Assembly: GCA_013397935.1 (NCBI GenBank)
Contig: VZRN01005622.1
Coordinates: 6,857,997-6,921,996 of the forward strand
Reading direction: 5' to 3'
Source: Dasyornis broadbenti
Taxonomy: Eukaryota; Chordata; Aves; Passeriformes; Dasyornithidae
Length of the DNA: 64,000 nucleotides
Positions within the stretch are counted from its first letter, which is position 1. Every line of letters begins with the position of its first letter. The notes under the pieces were generated by a model. The model worked only from the letters and a program-made list of their open reading frames with translations. It ran no database searches and was not told where the DNA came from. Below, piece after piece: positions 53,301 through 64,000 of the stretch. The position numbers were made by a program, and so were the translations under genes.

Positions 53301-56300
53301 ATCTGCATTAGGGTAAGATTTTCCATTTTTCGCATGACATTGTTTTCTGAAGTACACTAATATTAGCAGTAAATCAAAGTAGGAAAATCTATCTTTGTCC
53401 TAGAAAAGTAAGCAAAATTCCATGAGTAAGATTTAGTTCAGTCTGACCTACCTTTCTTTTTACCACACATTATCTTTATTCACATAACTGGTGCATTAAA
53501 AAATTGGTATTTTACAGCCTCACATATAAATTTGCTTTGTAAAATGCTTAATTTTTAATATTTTTGAAGAAACTGATATGAAACTACAAAAACAATGGGA
53601 CAAATGTGGTATGAAAGGTTTACTTATGCTTTTGAGGAAAAAATTAAACCAGAGAGTAAGGCATAGATGAAGCCTTCTTTACAATGTTCTTTTTAACCTT
53701 ACAGTAGCATGACTTAGAATTTTAAGCAGAGGCTCTGTGGTGTACTAAGTTGATACAGCAGAGGCTGGTTGTCTCAGAAGGGATTAAATCAGCGATAACC
53801 AAGTGCTTACCACCTCTGTGTTCATACACACTTGCACAGCAGAAGAATGTTCGTGGTAACACAAAATACACTCCTGCAGCACTATTTGGATGTTACTGAA
53901 ATAGCTCATCCCTTCTCTTTTGCTTTCCTGCCTTTCCTCAAGCTGAAAAGGTCAAGCCAAGGCTATGCCATTACCATCAATATCTGAATGGATTACATCC
54001 ACAAACTGTGCATCTGTAGGATCCAGTCTCTGCTCTGGTGGCTGTCCAGTGAATGTAGGGCCTGCTGGATCCAGACCTAAATAAAAACAACATAAGCATT
54101 ATAAACCCTGGGCTCCTTCTACAGATATGTAAAAGACCAATACCTGACAATTATTCAGCAGTGATTCTTCATTTTCCTGGCATAAAAATTAAGAAAAGCA
54201 CAATTTTTCTCTTCAACTTGCTAAGCAAGGCAAAGATTCCTATCACATGACTGATCAACCCACATATGTGAATTTCTCTCTCTCCCTAACTAGATGTGCT
54301 CATCTCCCTTTTACTGAGATGAATACAAGACAACAGCATTGGGGATCACATCAGGAGAATTAATTTTGTGTTTTTCCCCAGACTTATACACTTAATAAAC
54401 CAAAATGCACAATATAACTGCTCTCATCAGAGCATAGCTAGTCAGAAATTCAGGTAAAATATTATTTAAGTGGCATTTAGGTGTAGCACTCAATTTTCAT
54501 TTGAGAGACTAGAGGTAACCAGGTTGGAAAATTGAATCTGTAATCTATGTCCTAAAGGCAGACTTTCCCAATTTCCCAAACCACTATGAGGGATATATTT
54601 TTCCTCATATATGTCATTAAATATTCAGTTCTCGTTTGTCGATGTTTCAGACGTTTCTGACAACAATACAAGGTACAACAGAATATGTGTACTGGGATTA
54701 AATGCCTTACCCGTAATTCTGCCAAGTTTGCCATTATACTTCTGGCCAACAAAACCCGCTATATGAGCCCCAAGGCTAACTCCAATCATATACATAGAGT
54801 CAAGAGAAGCTCCATCCACCTGTCAGGGCAAAACAACACCAAAGTCAGTCATACACACTGTTACTGAATAGAAATCAGTACGCTGATTTAGTTTTCACTT
54901 TTTGTCAGTGCTCTAAGTTATATTTCTAACTTTCTAATTCTAAAAACAAAGGGAAATTACAAAGTTCCTTTCAGTTTGCAATTCTGTATTAGTTGAAGAG
55001 TAGTAATTATGAAATTCTTTATCTAGAAAAATGTAAAAAGGAAGCTTGAGTCACATTTCTCCCGAAATGTCACACTAGTTAGAAGGGGAAGACATTTATC
55101 AGATACGAAAAAGATGAACCAAAACTATAAACTAGGAAATAAAATATTCCCCTGCTTTATTCTTCCAATAAAATAAATTAAAACCATAATACCATTAACA
55201 AATACTTATGCCACACAACTGCTGAATAATGGTGTCAAATGCACACCTTAAAATGCCCATTCTACAAAACAGGCAGTATTAAAAAAGAAACAACCAGAGC
55301 CTACTGAAGAACTCTGAAACAGTATCAGCAGACCTAGTTGGAATCACTGGAAAATGATGGGATGACACAGGATCTGAAATATTAATATGTCTCAAAATGA
55401 ATTAACAAAGGCCTCACAACAGCCTGTAAGTGTGAAAGTGATAGCTGTGGGACACTGCAGATTCCCCTCCCACCACTTGCATGATTCACACACGCTGTCA
55501 CTGTTTGCCAGGCAGATCTATAAACAGCAATTAATTTAATATCTGCATCAAGAAATTTGTGAAATAGACCTTTTTAACCACTCTTGATTGGAGACTCTTC
55601 TTAAAGTCCTACTTTTTTTTTTATTCCATAACAGTAAATCTGCTGGCATAATTACAAATTTTTATATCACTATGTCTAATCCCAGAGGACAGACTCTAAA
55701 AGGCTTTCTCTCCTTTCACCTCAGCCTTTCTCAAAATGTTGGATATTTTTCTCAGATTCCACACAAATATTTTCTTACTGCACAGCACTCAAAATTTCTG
55801 AGAATGGCTGAGAACTAAGTGGTGAGAAAAGGTGAAAACTCAAGTGATCAATCAGACAATGGCATAAATGACACCATATCATGTTTTGTTCATTTGATCA
55901 AGCAATAAATCCAAAGCCCAGTTAAGACAATTGGCAACAACTATTGTTTCAGCAACTGCCTCTAGAGACAAGAAGATTATATCACTTTGGAATTATTATT
56001 TATATCTTTGTCAGTGGTTTATTTCTCATTTAAAGTCTTTATTTATGGTAGATTAATAGTGAAAAGAGCAATGCAATGCCTTTGTGATATGCTAATGCTG
56101 CATACTATTTGAATATCTCTCCTTTCCACTCTCCTTTGGTGCATTCACTCTTTCCAGAAGACCTAAAACTTCCAGCAGGTTCAAGAAATCAGATGCACTT
56201 TTGGGCACATTTCAGTGAAAGGGAAATAAGAACTCAGGTGAAGTTAAAGATATGCAGTAATTAACTGCATGTGATTTGATATTGTTCACTGGACTTCTCT

Positions 56301-59300
56301 TTAGACATATTTTAAATATCTATTTCCACCCAAACCATGCTCTTTACACTTATTCAGAACAGATGCAACACTCTGCCTTACCAGCATCTGGTCAACATAA
56401 TTCTTCAGTATTTCTGCAACTTTTCTGCAGTTTTCCACAGCAGTTATGTAATTCACAGTTGTAGCACCACGATTCCAATCAACTATAATGAGATTAATAT
56501 CCTGGGAAGACAGCAAAAGCTCCTTCATGTCACCCAGCCATGCCGGAGGAGATCCCGTTGGCCTGAAGCCATGAATAACAAAGACAATTCTCTTGGTTGT
56601 ATTAAGGTACTCAGATGCAGTAACATTGTGTTCGATGAGTCTCTCAGAACAATCTGGATTTTCCCTTGTGTATAGAAGCAGCTGAACATGGAGTTCTGTT
56701 CCAGACAAAGCATTGCCTATGTTAAGATCTGTAAATTCGGGACATTTCTCCTCCTCATCTGAAAGAGATGAAAATGTTAAGACAGTCATTTGGTGAGTCA
56801 GACTACCTGAAATACCACCACTACACTTTCCTTTCCATATTTTTTCTACTGAAAGTGGAGAACTTCATTTTTTTCACTCTTGAGCTTTGGAATGAGGTGT
56901 CAAAACGTGCACTGAACAACAAGGAGCCACAGTTTAACCAATGACTCTGCAGATACCACTACTTTCCTCTGTACCCTTCAAATATAAAATCATCCTATTT
57001 TTCCTGAAAATTGTATTTTCTCCTTATAGCTACTAACTGGTAGTCAGTGTTGATAAGATATTTTACTTCACAATCAAACTCAGGTTCATAGAATTTCTTC
57101 ACAAGTATGTGTTGTATAAACCGGAAGGCTGTTTGTGGTTGTTTCTTTCACTTTGGGCCAGGGTGCCTGTGCTGCCAATCCTTAGACCTTATTTGTTTGA
57201 TCTAGCAATAAGATATAGTTGCCTGACAATATAAGGATGATCCAAAACCCTTTCCTAGCTTTGGATCACCATAAAGGCACCATTAACAAGAAACAAAGAA
57301 AGATGAAACAAACGATCCTCTTCTGAGTTTGAAAAACTAAGAATCTAAGGTCAGTGTACACAATGGCACTACACAACCTGTAGGATTTATCATTTCTGTC
57401 TTTACTTGGACAGTTAGGGTGTAGCAGGTTAAAAGCCGGTGAACAAGAGGAGAGGGATTTTCAAAAGAGCCTAAAAAGATTAAGTTTTTCCCATGTCTGG
57501 TTATCAACATCCAAAGTTCACACTTCAGAAAGTATCTTTTGGCTGCTGAGGTCACATTGTGTGGATAAACCACTTCAGCACTCTAGGCAGAACACCAACA
57601 CCTGTCACAGTTCTCTTATGGCCTTTTCACCTTTGCCATGGTGTTAGCTGCTTTTTGGCCAAAGAAATCTGGGCCCATCTCTTGACTTCTAGTGGGCTGC
57701 ATTACTTTACACTTTTGTCTGTGGTACTTGATGACACCTTTCCCAGCTCACCATTAAAAACTTTGCAAAACAAGACAACTTCTAGAAAGCAAAAGTGAAA
57801 AGAGAAATATTACCTACTTAGTTCCTTAAAAGTAATATAAAAAATAACCCAAATTTCTCAGGTTTTTTGAGTCATAGGAGAAGCAGTTCCAGCTCTTCTC
57901 CTTTTCCCTGTGAGCAGCGAGCAGGCAGAACCAAATCCACCACATTTGAGATGGACAGCAAGCCTGCACCTCTTTACAAAGCTGCAAAGGGCAAGTTTGT
58001 GTGGCTTACAAGGTATCTGAAATAAGCGGTCAATACTACAGTTCAGATCTGAGCAAAGCTAAACAACGTGAATTATGGCACTTAAGGTGCAGTAATGATG
58101 CAGTAAAGGCACTAAAGACACTAATTCACTAATTTAGGGAACTAAACCAATCACCTCTAATGCCAAACCAGGTATCTAAAGGACTAGATTGGTCACCTTG
58201 GGACTGGACATCACACAAAAATAACAGATATAGTCCAAACCAGAACAGGCTTGAAGCTACAGAGTGTTAAAAAATAACCTGAAACTCCTTGCTGCAAATT
58301 GACTAGACAATAGTTTCATGCCTAGCATCATGTTATGACAGTCGCTGCAATTATTACATGGAGAAAAAGAAAGAATTATATTTCAAAACAAGTATCATTG
58401 TTCTCCTCATTTAAACAGTGAATAATATGAGTAACTTTAAGTGAGATTTCTGGACAGGTTATTAACTAACTAGTGATACAGGAAGGCAACTAATTTCATT
58501 GCTTGGACTTATCCAGAAGTTCTGAGACTGAGAACTGTTCAGCTGAAGTGGACTTGAATTTAATGAAAATAATAATCAAGAACCTGGTAAAATGTCATGC
58601 AGGAGATGTTAACAAAATGCGTCCCATTTGACCTCTAGTATTCATGTATTTACATATGAAGATAAAACTAGAATATAAATTGTAGTACACTAACTTCATC
58701 TACAAAGCGAAAATAAAAAACAATCATTAATTACAGTTTCAAAGGTACAACATGTAACTCTCAATTTTGTCTGATGTCGTCATTAAATGCAAGTTTAATC
58801 ACTGATCCTTAAAATTCACTCCTTCCTATCTAACATACAAAAGATTCATGCTAAGATATTGCTGAGTATCCCTTAAATATTTTGATTTTTTTAATCATTT
58901 GATAGAAATAAAAATTATTTCTTCTAGAACCAATGGAATGACAGTGAGATAAACCAGACACAGTCTATTCCATGGGAGTGAGAAATCTATCACACGGAAA
59001 TTATTTTAACTGACAAACCTATTTACTAGCTGGCAAATGTCAAAGGGAAGCAATTTGTTTATTCTTGGCTGTGAAATGACAGAAGTTATTATTTCAAAAG
59101 TAAATAGCGAAAAAAATGAACTGATGATGTCTTTACTGTGGAATTAGGTAAGTACTACAAATAGATTTATAGATTTAATACTTTGGATTGTTTAGCGAGG
59201 AGTCATTGGGGGAGGTTTTTCAAACTCCTTTTTCTCACAGAACACTGGAAGCAATACCCCACTGCCCTTTGTGCACCCTTGTTGGACTACTCACTCTTTT

Positions 59301-59891
59301 CAGTACAATCAAAACACACACGTAGGCACTGGGCTATTGCACATGCAGTTTAAGTAAGTTAATATACAATTTCAACATTCTTGTGCACGTTTGTAAGCTT
59401 TTTAAGTAATTTCTGTGATTGAAAAGGGGAAAATCTTAAGTGCACACTGTCTTTTTTGTAACTAAATTTTACTATTTAAAAGTGTAACATATAACTTGAA
59501 AATCTGGCCACCTATCAAATCAGCAACAACCAATAAACTCCCATTAGTATATTAAGCCTATTTCATGATTGCATCTGCTTTGTACAAAGTGCACATACCT
59601 GAGTCTCTGGGCAAAGTACAGCCAGAGATAAAGTATCAGGCTTGGTTCTATTTACCTTAAAATGAAAACTTATGTCTCAGTTTCAAAGTTATTGAATTCT
59701 CTTTACTAATATTCTGCTCCACTAGGCATAATTCATAAGTCTTAATCTTAATATTTTGGCCAATTTAAATGAAGGAATATTCAATTTTTAATATTTGATT
59801 GAAGTCAAGATTCTACATCACAAGTAAGCTAGTAGTTCTTACCTGATTTCACCCAGTAAACCAAACAGATGAAGAAACACAATTTCAGCAT
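44251..59891 (-). CDS. LIPI: Lipase member I-like phosphatidic-acid-selective phospholipase A1, 10 exons, complete
   Basis: The spliced product is 448 residues and the ten exons sum to 1347 nt with the stop, all junctions being in frame with GT..AG sites. The family cleaves the sn-1 acyl chain of phosphatidic acid at the outer cell surface and yields 2-acyl lysophosphatidic acid, a signalling lipid. Seen in the sequence: a signal peptide (about residues 1-16), an oxyanion-hole motif VIHGFRP (77-83), nucleophile motif GVSLG with Ser157, Asp181 in LDPAGP, His251 in KCDHQRS, and a 12-residue lid between Cys236 and Cys249. Two sequons lie at Asn61 and Asn69. Length matches human LIPH (about 451 residues). 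LIPI-like marks are CLVYWVKSD at the signal junction, AVENCRKVA, LFLASL and CVDCDAF; the C-terminus (LIGPKHKLRIL, QLCRYDFVLMEN) is LIPH-like. I call it LIPI; LIPH is the alternative. No stop or frameshift was seen. Confidence 0.88.
46105..46175 (-). repeat. Possible MIR-like relic
   Basis: aaagtcacacagtttgctac followed by aacccagacctgggaag resembles the antisense MIR stretch 'aaggtcacacagctagtaag...cccaggtctg'. Short and degraded. It lies in LIPI intron 9. Confidence 0.3.
46275..46321. repeat. 11-bp inverted repeat, 25-base spacer
   Basis: ttgtaattata (46275-46285) and tataattacaa (46311-46321) are perfect reverse complements in AT-rich intron DNA. Confidence 0.8.
47862..48035 (-). CDS. LIPI: LIPI exon 9
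   Basis: Codes EASTFQQYKRVKILSGFHRD and then a strand ending IGPKHKLRILQMKLKSLNNP. The pattern is close to human LIPH (LIGPRYKLRILRMKLRSL). The acceptor is TTCTTCAG|T and the donor AAAAG|GTGAGT. Confidence 0.9.
48168..48245 (-). repeat. Possible tRNA-derived SINE head
   Basis: On the minus strand an A-box-like TGGCTTAGTAACAGAGG (48245-48229) is followed about 50 bases later by a B-box-like GGTTTGAATCC (48178-48168, one base from GGTTCGAATCC). Spacing suits a polymerase III internal promoter. It does not fold into a convincing tRNA, so a SINE relic is likelier than a tRNA gene. It lies in LIPI intron 8. Confidence 0.3.
48391..48502 (-). CDS. LIPI: LIPI exon 8
   Basis: Codes MYNYLLDVTTWNKSIRRGFI and then KVKITDYAGNTLESRMN, the start of the C-terminal domain. 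The initial Met is formed across the junction (A from exon 7, TG from exon 8). The acceptor is TTTTTGCAG|T and the donor AATAA|GTATGT. Confidence 0.88.
50054..50146 (-). CDS. LIPI: LIPI exon 7
   Basis: Codes GYHADRWKKMLIPNSSPTKA then YFDTSEQDPFC. This matches the human LIPH segment GYYADNWK...FFDTAEESPFC. The acceptor is ATTTCAG|G and the donor GCA|GTGAGTG. A further sequon NSS is present. Confidence 0.9.
51575..51742 (-). CDS. LIPI: LIPI exon 6 (catalytic histidine, cysteine-rich segment)
   Basis: Codes GLQYFKCDHQRSVFLFLASL followed by a cysteine-rich stretch ending CPVLG. His251 completes the triad and Cys249 closes the short lid. LFLASL and CVDCDAF are LIPI-like; human LIPH has YLSSL and CVSC at these places. 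The acceptor TTTCCTGAAG lies only about 80 bases downstream, in gene sense, of a CR1 fragment. The donor is CTGG|GTAAGT. Confidence 0.92.
51823..52023 (-). mobile_element. CR1 LINE 3' fragment in LIPI intron 5
   Basis: Begins gccatagaatggtttggg and continues through antisense CR1 3' sequence. It is in the same orientation as LIPI and its 3' end is about 80 bases from the exon 6 acceptor. Confidence 0.9.
52856..52945 (-). CDS. LIPI: LIPI exon 5 (lid entry)
   Basis: Codes ALGFKKPLGTIDFYPNGG and then DQPGCPKTLFS. IDFYPNGG is a hallmark of the pancreatic-lipase superfamily. Cys236 opens the lid loop. The acceptor is TACTTTAG|C and the donor AGTG|GTAAAT. Confidence 0.9.
53975..54076 (-). CDS. LIPI: LIPI exon 4 (catalytic aspartate)
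   Basis: Codes GLDPAGPTFTGQPPEQRLD and then a VDVIHSD strand. Asp181 in LDPAGP is the acid member of the triad. The acceptor is TATTTAG|G and the donor GATG|GTAATG. There is no ATG at its start, so it is seen only when the frame is followed through the splice sites. Confidence 0.9.
54711..54819 (-). CDS. LIPI: LIPI exon 3 (catalytic serine)
   Basis: The exon opens after CTGACAG with VDGASLDSMYMIGVSLGAHI. It contains the nucleophile elbow GVSLG with Ser157 and ends in GRITG at a G|GTAAGG donor. The sequence is near-identical in pattern to human LIPH and LIPI over this stretch. Confidence 0.93.
56382..56758 (-). CDS. LIPI: LIPI exon 2 (N-terminal lipase fold, oxyanion hole)
   Basis: The 377-base exon encodes residues 17-142. 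It starts after a TTTCAG acceptor and ends in CTG|GTAAGG. It carries the VIHGFRPTGSPP oxyanion-hole strand and loop, the IIVDWNRGATT strand typical of the pancreatic-lipase superfamily, and sequons NVT (Asn61) and NTT (Asn69). CSERLIEHN and AVENCRKVA resemble human LIPI more than LIPH. The open frame runs on past the donor for 27 codons, but GVSLG follows only after splicing to exon 3. Confidence 0.93.
59843..59891 (-). CDS. LIPI: LIPI exon 1 (signal peptide)
   Basis: The 49 coding bases give MLKLCFFICLVYWVKS plus the first base of codon 17. This is a short hydrophobic secretory signal peptide. The donor is CAG|GTAAGA, close to consensus. The junction codon reads Asp, as in human LIPH and LIPI where the mature chain begins near SD. 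This start is chosen because it is the ATG that opens a signal peptide and joins in phase to exon 2; the exon is too short to stand out as an open reading frame. The intron after it is about 3.1 kb. Confidence 0.82.
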
Positions 59892-62800
59892 GTGGAAGTG
59901 GAGAAAAAGCAATATGTAATATCCACAGACAAATGGCAAATTGAGTGTTTCCTTATGCTAGATTTCTAACACAACTGAATGACACCAATAAAGTGAGTAG
60001 GAAGCAGAAAGTAAAGCTAAAGTCAAGCTTCTGCAATTTATGACTCCTCCTATTGAGTGACTTCAGTAGGTAGGGTGGTTTCTGGGCTTTGAGGGTTGGG
60101 ACTGATTTTTAACCTATTTCCCTCTCTGGCTATCAGCAGATTTACACGTAAGCAAGTGATGTTATATATTACTGACAACTCCTGCATACGTGGAATTTAG
60201 TAAGTGAGGTAACTAGTGGCGCATCCCATTAGAGATCCACAGTGTGGGGGATTTGCAGTGTGTCACTGAACTGCAATTAGGGGCGCTGAGATGGGCAAAA
60301 GGAACTCAGAACAGAAAGTCATTCTGGTGACAGACGGATCTTCCCGTAAGAACTTGAAAATAATTCTGAGAACTGTGTCTCCAGAGATTACTTTTCCATA
60401 AAATTATCATCTGAGTTTTTCCAAGGATTCATTCTCTGATTTAAATTCTGAGAAAGCATCTCTGGCAGAGAGATGGAGCTTAGAGTCCTACAAACCTCAC
60501 CCAGACATTGATTTGCTGTGTGCTTTTTAACCTCATTCCCTCTGTATCCCAGCTACAAAACAAATGAAGAAATATTTATTTTTATGAAACTCTTTTATTT
60601 ACAAATCACTGGGTAAATACAGGAGTACAGACTACAAGCTTTTTAAGTCTGTGGTGAGGCAAAGAGGCAGATAAGCCCTGCATTATTCATGTGTGAAGTG
60701 TGGATGCTCAGTTTGCCTACATCTGCATCCCAATTATTTCCAGTGCAGGAAAAAGCAAAACATATCCTAACCATTGAAATATGAGGCAAATGCACCCTAG
60801 GAATATTTTTTTTGCATAGTGCATCCTTTGCAGTGCTTCCAAGCACAAGGTCTAGGTCTCCTTTGTTTCCTTCCACTACAGTTAAGGGTGTGTGTCTGCG
60901 TGTTTATGTGTTTCATTACTTAATTTGGAGTGACCACTCTCTTCAGCTTCATGAATCTGAGCAGCTCATCAAAGCTGTGCTGCAAAGTGTTTGCAAGCAG
61001 ATAGCCTTTAGGAGGTGTCTTCAAAGGCTTTTCTGCTTTGAATGCTGCCACAAGGAGAAATATGCAGTGTGTCTGCTGGTACGAATATCAACTGAACTCA
61101 ACAAGTGACCTTTACTTAATTTTTTGCTTCCATTTCTCAAATATGTCACTCTGGAGTTCACTATGGCAGCTCTTGTAACTCCTTTGCATTCCCTTGCCGT
61201 CTCAAATCTTTGACATTTTGTCCAACTATTACTATAAAAGCACAGATTTACTGACATCCCATATTGCTTAGAGCAAGTAATGCTATAGTGTCAGTCTGGC
61301 TCGTCCCTCTCCTTACTTTTTAATCTAGATTATTGTTACAATAAAAACTTTGTGCACCCAAGAAGCCTCCAGTCAAGGAGGCTCAGCATGCACTCCACAT
61401 ACAGTACCCATTCATATACAAGTTAAAAGCATGGAGAGATCAACACCACTAAAACCAAACTGGTAACAGCCCCAGTAAAACATTTACTGACTTTATCCAA
61501 GAGCCAATCATCTTATTTTAGAGTAAAATTCTACATATGTCCTTTTACATGTACCTAATGCCACTAGTGGGGAATGAACTTCTGATATCTGTTCTTTTAT
61601 GCAGAAATGGGGGAAAAAAGAGGAAATTTTAAGTTCCGTCTTGAACTGAAAATGGAAATAAGCCCATCTTAGAGTAATGTTGATATAACCCCTGTGAAAT
61701 AGTTTCAAAGCCCTCTGGAATCAGTGTTGGGAAGGGACTCCCATACCAAATCAATGCCCAGAAAGTTTTGTTGTATTAATCAAGATGTTGAACTGGGGTG
61801 ACCGCACGTCTCTGTCATATGACAAGGAAACTGTGGCACTAATAGTGGCACTTGTGCTTCTGAGAAAATCATAAATCTCAACTCCTGTTACTGGTTACAC
61901 TGTTGGTTCTGCTGCCAGCCCACTGTCAGGTAAATCCTTCATGGTGACTCCGAGTTTCAGGTACGCTCTCACAAACAGATGCAACACAAAGTTCAGCTAT
62001 TCCCCATCCTGCTTTGCTGCATTTTTGTTATGCCCACTCATTATGCCTTATGCTTTTCCCACAAGGATGCAATCCTTCTTGCACTAAAATTCAGAGTTAT
62101 CTGCTTAGAAATTGCCTTATGCAAACCAGTGGAAGATGCTGGCACTGCCTCTTCAGGACTTTATCCCCCACAGCACTCAGGACTGTCTGAGTAGCCCTGC
62201 TGAATGAACCCTGATACTTTCAGGGGAGCCCGCAGACTGCCAGCTATTAAAAAATTCTCAAGACTGGTCAAGTATTCAAGATGAAAAAAATTCATAAAAA
62301 ATTAATTTTACTACAGTAGAAGATTGCTGTGATTTACAGGAAAGATAATGGCACTGTTACAATTCAGTTTACCCCTAGAAGTTTTTGTTAAAATAGCATC
62401 TAAAAACATTAAAGTGTGGTTTTCAAGATTAAGATTGAATTCTTACACAAGCCTTGATATGCTGATCTGTGGTCACATGCAAATTCTATTTCCCCTTCTA
62501 ATCTTCTCTCTACCCGCAGGGATCCTGTAGTGTTGGGAAATCCCATTCTCAGAACAACTCTCGTTTCTCTTACGACCCAAGCCTCTTCCACAGAAAAATT
62601 CTTCTCTAACCGCTAAGCTTAAGAGCACCGCTCCCTTTCAGGCAAGAGGAAATCCCACCAGGCTTTTGCAATGCGGTGTGTTTAACTATGAAAATAAGCT
62701 GTCTAAAGACTGCAAACAGAAAAACTCTGACTGGATAAAATTTAAGACTTACCACCTTCTACACAGATGTTTGCAATTCCTGTAAATTGATAATACCTTC

Positions 62801-64000
62801 CTAAATAGACTTGACAAGTTGGTGACTAATCCTCCATTAGGAAATATGGGTGCTGAGGCAATGCACACCATTTATGCTTTGGAAAATAAATTCTTTAATG
62901 CTTATTTTTCACACTGTTGTCATCAGGATGACTTCTGAAAATATACTCCTTTGTTAAAAAACACTTCATTCTCCGAATGCTGAACACCTGTACATGATTG
63001 AAACCTGTTTGTGGCAACTACGTAGCTGTGGCTTATATGGCAGGTGTAAGTCCAGATTTGAAGATGGCAATCATATTCCAGTAATCTTTACTGAGAAGTG
63101 AACAACATCCAATGCTGTGTATGTGTGTTTTGCCAGTAACCGTCACAATGCTTTCCCATGCTGATGAGGGCAGCACGTGAGAAACGCAGTTTCTCAGCCC
63201 AATTTTGCTAGAATTGTGTGGTTTCCCACTAGTTATTCACTGCTCACTTGCAGTTTCACACAGAGGAGAAGAAAATAGCATGTGGGCACACACACTTCTT
63301 CCATGTTTCTGTGCCATGCACAGTTCCACTGTGAGGCTTGACAAAATCAACCTTTTCCTTCTGTCAGCAGGGAAAACCCAGGAAACAAACACTGAACTGA
63401 GCATCTTGAAAAGTTGAAGTGTCATGCGACCACCAGTTGACCCACTATGCCACTCTGCGCTCTGTCCCCATCCCTGTCTCCTCCAGCACAGCCACACAGC
63501 GTGCATCCCCTCAAACATCACTCCTTTCCGATCTATTTCTTTTTCCAACTATACTAGTTGTTGAAGTAAACCAGCTATATTTTCAAACCTTCTGTGTTAT
63601 TTTATAGTTTGCCAGTCTTTTAGTTGTCTAAGCCATAGTGCATGCAAAATTGAATCTTCGGAACTTTCACAGTGTTAATAACTCAAGTTTCTATTTCTCT
63701 GGAAGTACTATTTTCTACCATGGCACCACATGGTGAAGAGTCCATCAGGTCAATAATTTCCTTACCAACAGATGCCTCCACCAGTGCCTTCAAATTTATC
63801 CTTTTCTCCTAGCTAGAATCAAGGTGCAAATGTTAAGATTACGCAGAGCTCTCCTGAATTGGCCCTGCCACATTCACGTGAATGTGAAGGGCACCAGGTG
63901 ATGAAGGACCCTCTGAAAGAGTGAAAAAATTGCAGAGTTCTGATAATGACACATGAAGACAACAAAAGGTGACAAAGAGAGCGTTGCCAGAACCACAGGA
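59892..64000. other. LIPI upstream region, nothing identified
   Basis: No CpG island, exon or mobile element recognised. If mammalian gene order holds, RBM11 would be further right, outside the window. Confidence 0.5.
60036..60042 (-). promoter_or_regulatory. Weak TATA-like element upstream of LIPI
   Basis: CATAAAT on the minus strand lies about 145 bases upstream of the LIPI start codon. The region has no CpG island. The position would suit a tissue-restricted promoter with a short 5' leader, but no start site can be read from sequence. Confidence 0.2.

Noticed and set aside
1..64000. CRISPR arrays, bacterial operons or insertion sequences
   Set aside because: No regularly spaced repeats or dense coding; the window is vertebrate with spliced exons and CR1 elements.

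Overview
This is a piece of a bird genome. The clearest sign is a set of CR1 non-LTR retrotransposon copies (seven recognisable fragments on both strands), several ending in the avian CR1 3' tail that reads on the opposite strand as 'atcatagaatggtttgg'. There is also an avian-type LTR, a few worn MIR-like SINE relics, AT-rich intergenic DNA, and large introns with GT..AG sites. I cannot name the species.

Only one protein-coding gene can be fully supported. It lies on the minus strand between 59891 (start codon) and 44251 (stop). Ten exons join without a frame break into a 448-residue secreted lipase of the LIPH/LIPI group (phosphatidic-acid-selective phospholipase A1). It has a signal peptide, a GVSLG nucleophile motif, a complete Ser157-Asp181-His251 triad and the short 12-residue lid that marks phospholipase A1 enzymes rather than triglyceride lipases. 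Several residues point to LIPI rather than LIPH, although the C-terminal third is LIPH-like.

Layout: 1-10.6 kb is non-coding DNA holding a CR1 copy interrupted by an LTR (2.9-4 kb). 10.74-11.56 kb is an isolated CpG island, almost certainly a promoter, with good minus-strand splice donors; its gene is not in view. 11.6-41.6 kb is gene-poor DNA with CR1 fragments, MIR-like relics and small inverted repeats. A possible secreted-protein first exon lies at 41683-42078 on the minus strand. The lipase gene occupies 44.2-59.9 kb. 60-64 kb holds nothing I can identify. In mammals such as mouse the order is ROBO1-ROBO2-LIPI-RBM11-HSPA13, with Robo2 reading away from Lipi on the same strand as Lipi. 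A gene desert plus a minus-strand CpG promoter on the 3' side of LIPI would fit a distal ROBO2 promoter; that is an inference from gene order, not something the sequence proves.

Two assembly gaps and one ambiguous base all sit next to long A or T runs, so those runs and the sequence beside them are the least reliable parts of the window.
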